DNA of 64,000 bases from Lucinisca nassula (Eukaryota; Mollusca; Bivalvia; Lucinida; Lucinidae), in the NCBI GenBank assembly GCA_963580285.1, contig OY757021.1:92677221-92741220 (forward strand), written 5' to 3'. The notes beneath the pieces were generated by a model that worked only from the letters and a program-made list of their open reading frames with translations, searched no databases and had not been told where the DNA came from. This document shows, piece after piece, positions 43,101-45,342 of the stretch. Position numbers and translations under genes: made by a program. The stretch's first letter is position 1, and the number at the start of each line of letters is the position of its first letter.

Positions 43101-43654
43101 AGATCCAGATCAGATGGCTTCTGAAGAAGCCATCTGATCAGGATCTACACTTGTTATCATCCAGTTTGTAAATTGAGAACATAATATCAAGTACATGTAA
43201 TTTGATTGGTTGAAAGTCAGCAATGGAGCAGCTTAATTAATTTATTCAGTTAATTATCCTTGATGCTCGTTTATATCTAAAGCTATGGTTTTGCTTTAAC
43301 CCTTGTCCTGCTGAATATTTATATATGCCACACCCACTACCGATTATCAACCAATCAGATTACTTGATGCAAATTATTGCAACAAATTCACAATGTGAAT
43401 GGCAAACAATGTAGATCCTGATCAGATGGCTTCGTCAGAAGCCATCTGATCTGGATGTACATTGTTTCAAAGATGAGGCATATCTGGGATTAGCAGGACA
43501 AGGGTTAATTCATTGATTTCTTTGCACTTTCAGAGAAGGAGTAATTCAGCCAAGTTGTATCGGAGAAGATGGCCGTCCTGTCCCAGTCACACACATTCTT
43601 CAGCTGGCTGAGAACATACCAGACCCACCACCTGAGAATCCGGATGAGGATTGA
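10065..43654 (+). CDS. RIC8A: RIC8A (synembryn), 5'-partial, 11 exons joined
   Basis: The joined exons are 10065-10140, 12012-12064, 14790-14970, 22823-22917, 27117-27288, 29595-29693, 33480-33544, 35064-35146, 36919-37066, 40937-41056 and 43534-43654. They give one open frame of 1213 nt (about 403 residues plus stop). All internal introns are GT-AG and all phases agree. The protein matches the RIC8 family end to end from the middle of the N-terminal armadillo-like region: [69 protein letters not shown] and [10 protein letters not shown] are the clearest blocks. Known family role: cytosolic folding chaperone and guanine-nucleotide exchange factor for G-alpha subunits, acting as an ARM/HEAT superhelix. 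Vertebrate RIC8A is about 530 residues, so about 130 N-terminal residues are missing and lie upstream of the window. The first exon here begins with the third base of a codon. Introns run from 1.5 to 7.9 kb and are filled with repeats. Confidence 0.95.
10318..10440. repeat. duplicated hairpin (TATAGATTATATAGAAAAATG)
   Basis: The hairpin GATTATATAGAAAAATGACC with its inverse GGTCATTTTTCTATATAATC occurs twice in tandem with about 55-bp spacing, inside an AT-rich MITE with TTTGGATATAACACGG. The same flank hosts the mariner at 52096 and the foldback at 24308. Confidence 0.88.
10700..11125 (+). mobile_element. SINE-A interrupted by a reverse SINE-B
   Basis: The SINE-A body runs 10700-10820 and 10965-11125. 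A 5'-truncated SINE-B in reverse (GTTTGTTTGTATTGGAGTTT ... CCAGTACAGTGC) lies between, with AAAGTG repeated on both sides as a short target duplication. Confidence 0.75.
11231..11435. mobile_element. TTAA-flanked MITE, family M1 (205 bp)
   Basis: Flanked by TTAA (11227-11230, 11436-11439). Ends CCCTTATCTTGCTG and the inverse CCCTTATCTTGCTGAA. The central hairpin AGATGGCTTCTGAAGAAGCC is bracketed by CAAACAGTGTAGATCCAGAT and its inverse. TTAA target plus CCCTT ends suggests a piggyBac-mobilised MITE. Confidence 0.85.
11484..11755 (+). mobile_element. SINE-A with tRNA-like head, 3'-truncated
   Basis: The B box GGTTCGATCCCTGCC lies in a tRNA-like head (about 11485-11560). It is followed by TGATTCAAGAAGAGCAGTG and GCCCATCGAGGATTGAAGAA. 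The 3' part is missing. It shows that the 5'-truncated copies belong to a tRNA-derived SINE. Confidence 0.75.
12012..12064 (+). CDS. RIC8A: RIC8A exon
   Basis: This 53-nt exon lies between TCTATTTCAG and GTAGGT. It encodes [17 protein letters not shown] plus two bases of a split Arg codon. It is one of the most conserved helices of the RIC8 N-terminal half (FFDLRLLFLLTAL in vertebrates). The exon is very short and is flanked within about 60 nt on both sides by MITE sequence. Confidence 0.95.
12120..12320. mobile_element. M1 MITE, 3' flank of RIC8A exon 12012-12064
   Basis: Opposite orientation to 11231-11435. It is flanked by TTAA at 12116 and 12321 and starts about 50 nt after the exon donor. 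Core hairpin CAGATGGCTTCTTCAGAAGCCATCTG. Confidence 0.8.
12530..12885 (+). mobile_element. SINE-A interrupted by SINE-C
   Basis: SINE-C (12729-12859) has B-box-like GGATCGATCCCGG, ACCGAGGTCCCGTCTCCGTA and an ACTCACTCACTCA tail. ACATCAAATCAA flanks it on both sides (12717-12728 and 12860-12871), a clean 12-bp target duplication. SINE-A continues with AACAAACAAAACA. Confidence 0.85.
12994..13174. mobile_element. M1 MITE remnant cut by a SINE
   Basis: CTTTGCAAACAGTGTAGCCA and the right part ATTCAGCAGGATAAGAGTTAAC are M1-like. The central stem is lost. A SINE insertion follows at 13186. Confidence 0.6.
13186..13346 (+). mobile_element. SINE-D, 5'-truncated, with target duplication
   Basis: GTCACATGTGAGACGCCAAG through TGAAAGGGCCGTTAAACC and an A-rich tail. 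AACAAAGAGCTGAA is present on both sides (13172-13185 and 13347-13360). Confidence 0.85.
13430..13835 (+). pseudogene. 5'-truncated LINE, ORF2 C-terminal fragment
   Basis: The frames contain [20 protein letters not shown] and, after a frameshift, [37 protein letters not shown] and ALVPAC. This C-terminal region is common at the end of RTE/Nimb-like LINE reverse transcriptases in molluscs (from family recall). The element ends in TGTTGATGATGATGACTGATGA. The catalytic part is missing and the piece is not functional. It lies in the intron before the 14790 exon. Confidence 0.8.
13940..14027. repeat. hairpin MITE remnant
   Basis: TTTCCCAGAAAACAGGATTTGACATCTCATGCAAATT in the left arm is matched by AATTTGCATGAGATGTCAGGTCCT...CTGGGAAAA. 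Confidence 0.75.
14110..14314. mobile_element. M1 MITE (205 bp)
   Basis: TTAA at 14106 and 14315. Ends CCCTTGTCCTGCT. Core hairpin ATGGCTTCTGACGAAGCCAT. Near-identical to 18912-19116, so the two share a recent source. Confidence 0.85.
14790..14970 (+). CDS. RIC8A: RIC8A exon
   Basis: This 181-nt exon lies between ATAATTTCAG and GTAAGA. It completes the split Arg codon and then encodes 60 residues containing [18 protein letters not shown] and [13 protein letters not shown], matching the RIC8 stretch ending in LKVLFNITLD in vertebrates. It ends in phase 0. The following 7.85-kb intron is the largest in the window and holds the 15028-17978 tandem-core element. Confidence 0.95.
15028..17978 (+). 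mobile_element. Helitron/Helentron-like element with ~167-bp tandem core (AGCTCACCT family)
   Basis: It lies in the RIC8A intron after exon 14790-14970. The 5' head is a hairpin, GCTCACCTGTCACGTAGTGACGAGGTGAGC in two arms around CACGTAGTG, followed by a GTCCGTCGTGCGTGCGTCC run. About 15 tandem units of roughly 167 bp run from about 15305 to 17810. Near the 3' end AGGTGAGC (inverse of the 5' start) is followed by a GGGCCATCATGGCCC hairpin and TCTTG, then T. The short translated frames across the array are by-products of the repeat. No Rep/helicase gene is present. Confidence 0.75.
15305..17810 (+). repeat. tandem array, period ~167 bp, ~15 units
   Basis: Each unit contains AAAAATCTTCTTCTCTGAAA, CCACAGGGCCCAGAGCTTA, TATTTAGCATGTAGCAA, GTGGTCACCTACATAATTCC and GCCACGCCCCGGGGCCC. 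Neighbouring units at 15542 and 15709, and at 16378 and 16545, are nearly identical over the full 167 bp, pointing to recent amplification. A few units are one to several bases shorter. GC-rich GCCCCGGGGCCCC blocks recur with the period. Confidence 0.95.
18068..18272. mobile_element. M1 MITE (205 bp), abutting an M2 MITE
   Basis: TTAA at 18064-18067 and 18273-18276. The right TTAA is also the left TTAA of the next MITE (18277-18517). Confidence 0.85.
18277..18517. mobile_element. TTAA-flanked MITE, family M2
   Basis: Ends ATGAAATGCCAGTCACAACA and GGGCATCTATTTTAAAGGG before TTAA. The core hairpin AGACTGCTCCTATAGGAGCA is bracketed by CAAACAGTGTGAAGCCAGAT and its inverse. ACAATTGTCGTCTGCTTTGT is typical of this family. 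Confidence 0.8.
18563..18833 (+). mobile_element. SINE-A
   Basis: GACCCCGCCCCTAGAGGCTT to CAAACAAAACAAACAAA; body motifs as in other copies; a short internal deletion after CCCAGGAGAAGTGGTG. Confidence 0.8.
18912..19116. mobile_element. M1 MITE (205 bp)
   Basis: TTAA at 18908 and 19117; ends CCCTTGTCCTGCTGATC; core ATGGCTTCTGACGAAGCCAT. Confidence 0.85.
19285..19615 (-). mobile_element. SINE-A, reverse
   Basis: It starts with the tail complement TGTTTGTTTGTTTGTTTGAT and reads back to CCCCGCCCACTGGGGCTT. The block TTAAGCCCCAGTGGGCGGGG is duplicated at its 5' end (about 19570-19612). Confidence 0.8.
20103..20615. mobile_element. M1 MITE split by a SINE
   Basis: Left end CCCTTATCCTGCTGATCATG (20103 on) and right end CAGCAGGATAAGGGTTAA (to about 20620). 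A CAAA-tailed SINE, about 20145-20445, lies between. The core hairpin AGATGGCTGCTGAAGAAGCC is right of the SINE. Confidence 0.75.
20145..20445 (+). mobile_element. SINE-A inside an M1 MITE
   Basis: CCCACGCCCATCGGGGCTTG to CAAATTAGACAAACAAAA. It is inserted after CTTTGCAAATG of the M1 host. Confidence 0.8.
20630..20990. mobile_element. Tigger-like MITE (CAACCCTCTTTRTACCGAC)
   Basis: CACTCAACCCTCTTTGTACC at the left. The right end is eroded (ATCGAGGGTCATCTGTA). Centre TTGTTAGAATTGCCTCACCAAGGCGATTCTAACAA. Same family as 35194-35553. Confidence 0.7.
21169..21406. mobile_element. M2 MITE
   Basis: TTAA at 21165 and 21407. CCCATAACATGCCAATCACG at the left and GGTGGCATCTTAAGGG at the right. Core AGACTGCTCCTGTAGGAGCA. 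Confidence 0.82.
21499..21744. mobile_element. MITE with TATATGAGCCCCGCCAAGCG ends
   Basis: The inverted ends GAGCCCCGCCAAGCGAATTT and GGCCCCGTCAAGCGATTTTG surround a GC-rich hairpin (GGCGAGACTGCGCGGATGCGCAGGCTCGCC). It is a nearly identical inverse of 51777-52024. Confidence 0.82.
21788..22123. mobile_element. foldback-type element (GGATCTTACATGAG family), left copy
   Basis: GAGAATCTTGCATGAGTATT at one end and ACATCATATGATAAA at the other. The internal hairpin ATTATTGAATTTACTAACGA / AACGAGTTGGATAAATTCAA surrounds GCTTTGCGAAGC. Opposite orientation to 22402-22757. Confidence 0.75.
22209..22792. mobile_element. TTAA-flanked MITE, family M3, split by a foldback element
   Basis: The left part starts TTAACCCATTTTGTACAGGA with the core CAGACGCCGCAGAATGCGGC. 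The last ~30 bp (GAAGATTCCATTTGTTACCA ... GGGTTAA) lie at 22760-22792. The 22402-22757 foldback copy separates them. Confidence 0.75.
22402..22757. mobile_element. foldback-type element, right copy
   Basis: Inverted relative to 21788-22123, with TTTATCATATGACGTCGCGT at its left and GCACTCATGTAAGATCC at its right. Inner hairpin GCGAGGCTTTGCCGAGC on the complement. It splits the M3 MITE at 22209. Confidence 0.78.
22823..22917 (+). CDS. RIC8A: RIC8A exon
   Basis: This 95-nt exon lies between TATATTGGCAG and GTAAAG. It encodes [20 protein letters not shown] followed by [11 protein letters not shown] and two bases of a split Ser codon. It joins in frame to the exons on both sides. Sequence conservation is lower here than elsewhere, as in other RIC8 proteins. 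The donor GTAAAG is weaker than the GTAAGT used by most exons. A TTAA-flanked MITE end lies 30 nt upstream of the exon. Confidence 0.9.
22937..23195. mobile_element. palindromic MITE, family M4 (GTGGGTACTCRTTAGAAC)
   Basis: GAAAACACGCCTATTCG at the left and ATATAGGCGTGTTTTCGTG at the right. Central hairpin CGTTAGAACTGTCTCACAGAGGCAGTTCTAATG. Arms contain CTGCTCAAAAGG / TTTTGAGCAGAAATAAG. Confidence 0.75.
23488..23712. mobile_element. palindromic MITE, family M5 (AAGGGGAATG)
   Basis: TTTTAAGGGGAATGATTACA at the left. The central stem GGAAAGAATTTGCTCCAGAGGAGCAAATTCTTTCC is perfect. Right arm GTTGTCTCCCTTTGACAAAT. Confidence 0.8.
23855..24170 (+). pseudogene. 5'-truncated LINE, same family as 13430
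   Basis: The frame has [40 protein letters not shown] and TWKQLTV followed by a stop. About 110 bp present in the other copy are deleted after GGAAGCTCT. The end is CGATGATGGTGATGATGAT. Confidence 0.8.
24308..24671. mobile_element. foldback-type element, third copy
   Basis: GAGGATCTTACATGAGTGTT at the left, CATATGATAAATAG at the right. It splits a copy of the TATAGATTATATAGAAAAATG hairpin MITE (compare 10318 on), with ATAG on both sides. Confidence 0.78.
24762..25035. mobile_element. M4 palindromic MITE
   Basis: CACGAAAACACACCTATATA and TTTTGACCCCCTTGAACCCC at the left; TTTCGGCGATAAAG ... AGGCGTGTTTTGT at the right; centre TAGAACCGCCTCATCGAATTGGTTCTA. Confidence 0.75.
25060..25310. repeat. 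fragment of the AAGAGCTTCATT tandem core
   Basis: Contains CTACTGAAGAACTATTAGAT, GATACTTGGTACAAACTTGC and TCTCAAGAACTGTAAGAGC, as at 7975-8705. No element ends visible. Confidence 0.6.
25436..25714. mobile_element. M1 MITE remnant with internal minisatellite
   Basis: TGCAAACAGTGCAGATCC, GAAGCCATCTGATCTGG and the M1 right half (AATATGATTGGTACAAAGTC ... TTAGGGTTAA) are recognisable. Between them (25500-25610) the motif CACTGTTTGACATT is repeated about seven times. Confidence 0.75.
25855..26168 (+). mobile_element. SINE-A
   Basis: GCCCCCGCCCATCTGGGCTT to CAAACAAACAAACAAACAAA; full 3' region, tRNA head missing. Confidence 0.82.
26325..26529. mobile_element. TA-flanked MITE, CAGTRAAATTC family
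   Basis: 205 bp between TA dinucleotides. The ends are CAGTAAAATTCCTCTATTAA and the inverse CAGTGAAATTCTGCTATTTA. Internal inverted segments (GTGGTCTTTAAGACCAC) form a hairpin. It lies in the RIC8A intron after the 22823-22917 exon. No coding content. Confidence 0.85.
26540..27085 (+). mobile_element. SINE-A interrupted by a reverse SINE-D
   Basis: SINE-A 5' part 26540-26811 and 3' tail 27049-27085. The insert is 26812-27048 and the duplicated target is TGACGGGGACGTTAA. The tail ends about 30 nt before RIC8A exon 27117. Confidence 0.85.
26812..27048 (-). mobile_element. SINE-D, full with tRNA-like head
   Basis: On the minus strand it starts GGGCCTCCGTGGCCTAGTGG (A-box region TGGCCTAGTGGTTAAGAGC), then GTGGTTCGAGCCTCG (B box), ACATGTGAGACGCCAAG, CTCGATATGAGTGAAATAAT and a poly-A tail. 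The 15-bp target duplication is at 26797-26811 and 27049-27063. Confidence 0.88.
27117..27288 (+). CDS. RIC8A: RIC8A exon
   Basis: This 172-nt exon lies between TTTATTTCAG and GTAAGT. It completes the Ser codon, then encodes 57 residues with [19 protein letters not shown] and [15 protein letters not shown]. These correspond to HAVNLLGNLP and MDVIRALLIFLEKR in human RIC8A. It ends in phase 0. The CAAA tail of a SINE ends about 30 nt upstream of the acceptor. Confidence 0.96.
27417..27610. mobile_element. TA-flanked MITE, CAGTRAAATTC family
   Basis: Second intact copy of the family, 194 bp, flanked by TA at 27415 and 27611. Ends CAGTAAAATCCCTGTAATAA and CAGTGAAATTCAGCTATTAA (inward). Internal hairpin GTGGTCTTTTAGACCAC. 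It sits 129 nt after the 27117-27288 RIC8A exon. Confidence 0.85.
27697..28098. mobile_element. M1 MITE with internal insertion
   Basis: TTAACCCTTATCCCGCTGAT at the left and GTGGGATAAGAGTTAA at the right. Core CAGATGACTTCTGAAGAAGC. About 190 bp of unrelated sequence interrupts it after ACTATTTGACATTGA (27802-27997) and is followed by a repeat of that motif. Confidence 0.7.
28244..28466. mobile_element. M2 MITE
   Basis: CCCATAAAATACCAATCCCG at the left, CTGGGCATCTTAAGGG before TTAA (28467). Core AGACTGCTCCTCTAGGAGCA. Confidence 0.8.
28627..28880 (+). mobile_element. SINE-B
   Basis: GGGGTCGGCAACATCCTTTC, TGATTCAAGAAGGGCAGTTG, CTGACCGGCTCTAAAATGAC and GTTGACTGGGCTGTTAAACT with ACAAACAAACAAA tail. 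Most of the tRNA head is gone. Confidence 0.8.
29595..29693 (+). CDS. RIC8A: RIC8A exon
   Basis: This 99-nt exon lies between TTTGTTTCAG and GTAAGT and encodes 33 whole codons, with [20 protein letters not shown] and IRKFCRLK. The family counterpart is the RLKESVAPVLSVLTECAR region followed by RKFLKAQ. Both flanking introns are phase 0, so the exon could be skipped without a frameshift. Confidence 0.95.
29796..30058 (+). mobile_element. SINE-A, diverged
   Basis: GGGGCCCCGCCCGCCGGGGC to AACCTCAAATCAAATAAATA, about 100 nt after RIC8A exon 29595-29693. An internal part of the body is missing. Confidence 0.75.
30588..31135 (-). mobile_element. SINE-B, reverse, hosting a forward SINE-B
   Basis: Outer reverse copy: 30588-30741 and 31053-31135, flanked by GGAAATTG(C/G)CTGA. 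Inner copy: 30742-31052, flanked by GACAA(C/T)TGTCCTT. Confidence 0.82.
30742..31052 (+). mobile_element. SINE-B, full length with tRNA head
   Basis: The A-box region TAGCTCAGTTGGATACGCG and B box GGTTCGATACC lie in GCCTGCTTCGGTAGCTCAGT... It is followed by the SINE-B body and a CAAACAAAGAAA tail. The clear Pol III boxes make this the best copy in the window. It is not a tRNA gene: there is no 3' acceptor half. Confidence 0.87.
31264..31471. mobile_element. M2 MITE, reverse orientation
   Basis: GATGCCAAGAAAATCTGCAT at the left, then GCAGTCTGATCAGGGTCTAC and ATTGTCATGATTGGCATAAT before GGGTTAA. The left arm of the core hairpin is mostly lost. It begins at or within a few bases of the TTAA ending the M3 MITE at 31260. 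Confidence 0.7.
31430..31710. repeat. local tandem repeat derived from the M2 end
   Basis: Three successive stretches contain GGTTAACAAGCAGTGARGAA, ATTATGGCTT, CTCGTTATTACTGCTTATTA and GCAGACGACA. The repeats are about 90-122 bp apart and include the M2 terminal sequence, so the MITE end was duplicated with its flank. Confidence 0.75.
31713..33400. mobile_element. M3 MITE split by the 1465-bp TA element
   Basis: Left CCTATTTCGTACGAGAAACC with core CAGAGGCCGCAGAACGCGGC to CCTGCTATATA. Right part AAGGAGGAAGATTCCATTTG ... AAAGGGTTAA (33371-33404). The insert is 31905-33369. Confidence 0.85.
31905..33369. mobile_element. TA-flanked DNA element, pogo/Tc1-like ends, non-autonomous
   Basis: 1465 bp bounded by TA (31903-31904 and 33370-33371). 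Ends CCGTAAATATTCGGCTATAA and, inward from the right, CCGTAAAAAATTCGGCTAAA. It interrupts a TTAA-type MITE exactly where the sister copy at 33556-33777 is continuous (TTTATATAAGGAGG), so the target TA and the borders are well supported. No transposase was recognised; short ORFs at 32909-33094 and 33123-33458 have no visible motifs. The superfamily call rests on TA target and TIR style. Confidence 0.75.
33480..33544 (+). CDS. RIC8A: RIC8A exon
   Basis: This 65-nt exon lies between TTCTTGCAG and the non-canonical-looking but valid GTTAGT donor. It encodes [20 protein letters not shown] then N and two bases of a Lys codon, matching VLPPLRDV and EMLRNKLVRL in vertebrates. Only about ten bases separate the donor from an almost intact TTAA-type MITE. 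Confidence 0.93.
33556..33777. mobile_element. M3 MITE, uninterrupted copy
   Basis: From CATTAAGTACCAGAAACCCC to GGTACAAAAAGGG before TTAA (33778). Core CAGACGCTGCAGAATGCGGC. It shows the continuous TTTATATAAGGAGGAAGATT that is broken in the 31.9-kb copy. It starts about ten bases after the donor of exon 33480-33544. Confidence 0.85.
34005..34615 (+). pseudogene. LINE reverse transcriptase fragment, decayed
   Basis: The plus-strand frames read [60 protein letters not shown] and further along [11 protein letters not shown] and [20 protein letters not shown], with several frame changes. This is the RT thumb/connection region found just after the catalytic Asp box in CR1/jockey-type LINEs. The catalytic box is missing. 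It follows a truncated MITE (33840-34003) and precedes a SINE. Confidence 0.8.
34661..34955 (+). mobile_element. SINE-A, diverged
   Basis: GGCCCCCGCCCCTCAGGGCT to CAATCAATCAAACAAACA. Confidence 0.75.
35064..35146 (+). CDS. RIC8A: RIC8A exon
   Basis: This 83-nt exon lies between TCTTTATAG and GTAAGT and encodes [20 protein letters not shown] followed by FVLCKEN and the first base of a Val codon. It matches the strongly conserved AAEFLFVLCSE block. It ends in phase 1, the only phase-1 junction in the gene portion seen here. Confidence 0.95.
35194..35553. mobile_element. Tigger-like TA-flanked MITE
   Basis: CAGAGGACTCGCATTATAAC at the left and CAGTCAACCCTCTTTATACC inward from the right, TA on both sides. 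It starts 47 nt after the RIC8A exon 35064-35146. Confidence 0.75.
35545..35870. mobile_element. M4 palindromic MITE, degenerate
   Basis: TGAACACCCCTCTAAACCCC, CTGGGGTTTGCAGGGGTAAA and TTGTGGGTACTCGTTAAAAT with a decayed right arm. The motif GTAGCCATTTTGAAGATCTG is duplicated at 35772 and 35807. Confidence 0.6.
35870..36610. other. intron sequence, degenerate Tigger-like remnant
   Basis: CATTACAACACTGC and GGATATAACACATTTCAAGATG with GTTTTGCCACTGTATTGAATGTCG (read in pieces) resemble the Tigger-like and TATAACAC MITEs. The rest is unassigned. Confidence 0.45.
36612..36855. mobile_element. M5 palindromic MITE
   Basis: AGGGGAATGGATACACCTTT at the left and TGTTCGTATTCCCCTTAA at the right. Central stem AGAATTTGCTCCTGAGGAGCAAATTCT. 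It ends about 65 nt before the RIC8A exon at 36919. Confidence 0.85.
36919..37066 (+). CDS. RIC8A: RIC8A exon with signature KYTGYGN block and acidic phospho-site region
   Basis: This 148-nt exon lies between CTTTACAG and GTAAGT. It encodes [20 protein letters not shown], the family signature, then a glycine-rich link and the acidic stretch [14 protein letters not shown]. In vertebrate RIC8A the equivalent SEDEDTDTDEY stretch carries constitutive casein kinase 2 phosphorylation sites needed for full chaperone activity. The Ser and Thr/Ser positions followed by acidic residues are kept here, so regulation by CK2 is inferred. It ends two bases into a Lys codon. Confidence 0.97.
37590..38930 (+). 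repeat. tandem array, period ~162 bp, ~8 units
   Basis: The marker CTTATTTTGAGATGG or close variants recurs near 37666, 37828, 37990, 38151, 38312, 38472, 38632 and 38792. Each unit contains ACTTGGCAGAAATRTTAAC, GGTACCTCAAAGGTCAAGG and AGGTCAAAGGTCAAAAAAGG. Divergence increases toward the 3' side. Confidence 0.92.
38931..39776 (+). mobile_element. second Helitron-like segment (TATGCCTCCAAC family), nested, 3' end unclear
   Basis: The head TATGCCTCCAACTTTG...AAAAGTTGGAGGGGCATA forms a hairpin, followed by GTTCGTCCGTTCGTCTGTCC. The core has about three copies (GATGCATAGCATAAC near 39011, 39308 and 39634; spacing about 300-325 bp). The surrounding 162-bp repeat core resumes at about 39777. A related head and core occur at 62609-63085. 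Confidence 0.65.
40545..40808 (+). mobile_element. SINE-E, tRNA-derived
   Basis: GCCTCGATAGCTCAATGGTT (A-box region) and GGGCTCGAATCCAGCC (B box), then GTGTAAATGGGTAGAAATGG and AAATAAATTAGTATAAACT. It ends about 130 nt upstream of RIC8A exon 40937. The same 3' body is at 61815-61975. Confidence 0.82.
40937..41056 (+). CDS. RIC8A: RIC8A exon
   Basis: This 120-nt exon lies between ACTTCCAG and GTAAGA. It completes a Lys codon and encodes [20 protein letters not shown] followed by [19 protein letters not shown]. Human RIC8A has [20 protein letters not shown] at the same place. This is among the best conserved parts of the family and lies in the C-terminal region that clasps G-alpha. Confidence 0.97.
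41340..41556. mobile_element. MITE of the TTACTGTA...CCTAAAAATTCAGAC family
   Basis: TACTGTAAAAATCCTAAAAA at the left and the inverse TACAGTAATGATCC at the right. Core CAGACTGCTCCCGCAGGACCAGTCTG with the shared TGTAGACCCTGAT / GTCTGCACCATTTG flanks. Confidence 0.7.
41562..41768. mobile_element. M1 MITE, degenerate
   Basis: AACCCTTTATATGCC at the left and AGAAGGATAGGGGTTAA at the right. The core GCAAACAGTGAAGATCCAGA still pairs with AAGATCTACACTGTC, but the central stem has decayed. Confidence 0.65.
41820..42110 (+). repeat. core fragment of the TATCCCCCGACC Helitron-like family
   Basis: The sequences CCTTGTGATCACCATAT, GACATATTGATGGTACTTG and GCAAGAACCACAA match the core at 54980-55245. Head and tail are missing. 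It lies in the last RIC8A intron. Confidence 0.6.
42115..42840. other. intron sequence, mostly unassigned
   Basis: No exon, no element ends. A hairpin MITE remnant with GACAAAACCTACATAAAGAC lies at 42690-42845; its relative is at 29285-29505. Confidence 0.45.
42860..43026 (+). repeat. 27-bp tandem repeat, six units
   Basis: The unit CATTGTGGGTACTTGTTAAAAATGCCT is repeated six times with almost no change. It is an expansion of one arm of an M4-like hairpin (GTGGGTACTTGTTA). The nine-residue repeating frame is a by-product. Confidence 0.95.
43050..43255. mobile_element. M1 MITE, degenerate ends
   Basis: CAACCATTATCGTGCTGAAC at the left. Core hairpin AGATGGCTTCTGAAGAAGCC intact, followed by ATTTGATTGGTTGA and a decayed right end. 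Confidence 0.7.
43300..43504. mobile_element. M1 MITE (205 bp) next to the last RIC8A acceptor
   Basis: TTAA at 43296 and 43505; ends CCCTTGTCCTGCTGAATATT. It finishes 26 nt before the AG of exon 43534-43654. Confidence 0.85.
43534..43654 (+). CDS. RIC8A: RIC8A terminal coding exon
   Basis: The acceptor is GCACTTTCAG; 121 coding nt end at TGA 43652-43654. The residues [20 protein letters not shown] and the acidic proline-rich end [11 protein letters not shown] resemble the RVIQP...DSDPD tail of vertebrate RIC8A. The acceptor lies only 25 nt downstream of a TTAA-flanked 205-bp MITE (43300-43504), so part of the branch-point region may be MITE derived. No AATAAA is visible in the first 250 nt after the stop, so the polyadenylation site is not assigned. 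Confidence 0.95.
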
Positions 43655-43907
43655 ACCTTTTATTGTACTATTCTGAAAATGGATAATTCCATGATCTGGA
43701 ATTGGACAAGTCCATTATTTCAAAGATAGGTGCTGAATGTTGTTTAACCAATTCCTCCAAGATGTCCAAAGTAGAATCTTCCATCTTGGGAGATCAGGAG
43801 ACCTTTATTATGTCAAACAAGAAGTGTTTGGTAAAAACATGTGAACAAAAAGGAAAAACTATACAGATTATGTTGAGACAGCTAATGATTTATATCTTGC
43901 AGTGTAA
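43655..43907 (+). other. RIC8A: probable start of RIC8A 3' UTR
   Basis: This is single-copy-looking sequence between the stop codon and the next TTAA-flanked MITE. It has no open coding frame that I recognise and no AATAAA or ATTAAA signal. The UTR assignment rests only on its position, and the 3' end may lie further downstream beyond the MITE. Confidence 0.4.
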
Positions 43908-43911
43908 TTAA

Positions 43912-44128
43912 GCCTTATTCCGCTGAATAATTAATTTAGCCACACCCATTTCTGACTTTGAACCAATCAGATTACTTGATGTAATTTATTACTACAAATC
44001 CACAAACTGAATGTCAAACAGTGTAGATCCTGAACAGATGGCTTCTTAGGAAGCCATCTGATCTGGATCTACACTGTTTGCAAAATTAGGGGTTGTTGTG
44101 ATCAGTGGGATAAGGATAAATAGGAAGT
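43912..44128. mobile_element. M1 MITE downstream of RIC8A
   Basis: TTAA at 43908; start GCCTTATTCCGCTGAATAAT; core hairpin AGATGGCTTCTTAGGAAGCC; right end GTGGGATAAGGATAA. Confidence 0.75.
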
Positions 44129-44224
44129 CATCATGTATTTGATGATATTTGGTTGGAAGTGAATAGGGATCCAGTAACAGAAGCCTAACTACTTCCTGTT
44201 TTGTTGTGGATAATTTTTCTTAAC

Positions 44225-44430
44225 CCTTTAGCCACCAGTCACAACAATTGTCGTCTGCTTTGTTGCCTGCTGTTTAGTTTAAATGTCATAGTTGCAAACA
44301 GTAATAGAAGAGCAGTCTGATCAGAGTTCACACAGTTTGTCTGTATACAAAAATATGTTTGAAAAGTTTTGTATAAAGATGCAGCAGACAACATAAATAG
44401 ATAACATTTTCAGATCTGATTTTTTTCTTG
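44225..44430. mobile_element. M2 MITE, degenerate, followed by a second remnant
   Basis: TTAACCCTTTAGCCACCAGT, ACAATTGTCGTCTGCTTTGT and AGCAGTCTGATCAGAGTTCA. A further M2-like remnant with AACAGTTGTCGTCTGCTTTG continues to about 44645. Confidence 0.65.
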
Positions 44431-44639
44431 GCATCATATCCTATAAGATGCCAATCACAACAGTTGTCGTCTGCTTTGTTGTCTGCTGTGGACTTTAAAA
44501 GTCTGAGCCAGATCAGACTGCAGTCTGACTAGAGTACACACTATTTGCCTGTGTTTCAAAAAAATATGCTTGAAAAGTTTGCAATATATGCATCAGATGA
44601 TAAAAACAGCTGACATTTTCAGACGCATTTTTTCATGGC

Positions 44640-44925
44640 ATCTTGACGAAATATATGGGCTGCATGATGCTTCCATGCAGAGCTGATCCATCTGCACACT
44701 AGTACTGGTAAACCGCTTAGAGGGTCTAAGCCTGTCCAGGAACCGTGGTGTGAGGTGGACTGTCCATGCTAATTAACCCTATTGGTTTCATTGGGCGACA
44801 GGGCTTGAGATGTCATTTCATCTCAATGTCGGGTAAAAGTCCCACAAAATTGGAAGCAATGTCTTCAAAATGACCTTTACAGTGTTGATCGGGACGTTAA
44901 ACCTCAAATCAATCAATCAATCATG
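44640..44925 (+). mobile_element. SINE-A
   Basis: GAAATATATGGGCTGCATGA to CAAATCAATCAATCAATCA, with GGTGTGAGGTGGACTGTCC; body as above. Confidence 0.8.
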
Positions 44926-45044
44926 GCATGTTGAGGGTTAAGGGCTATCTTGCCCATGAAACATAGTAATGTTGTAGGTGCTTGTTAAGTTTTCTTGGAG
45001 TATTGTAAGTATTTCACAGCTGTAGTTCTCATTAGCATATTAAG

Positions 45045-45292
45045 GGGAAAACTGGGGAATGGATACACTTTCAGGGGAGGCAACTCCTGCAGAAGTATTT
45101 TTGTCTCGCATGACAATAGGGGTCAACTCTTAAAGGAAAGAATTTGCTCCAATGGAGCAAATTCTTTCCTTTAAGAGTAGACACCTTTTTCAGCGGGACA
45201 GGAATTATAGAAAAGTGATCAGGAAGTCCCAAAAATTGTCTCCCTTTGAAAAATGGCGGAAAAATCTGCCAGGTGTTCCCATTCCCCTTAAA
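45045..45292. mobile_element. M5 palindromic MITE
   Basis: GGGGAATGGATACACTTTCA at the left and GTGTTCCCATTCCCCTTAAA at the right. Central stem AATTTGCTCCAATGGAGCAAATT. Confidence 0.85.
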
Positions 45293-45342
45293 GCACATGC
45301 ATCATGGCTTCAGATAAGGAGGAGGAGTATTAAGGATATTTT

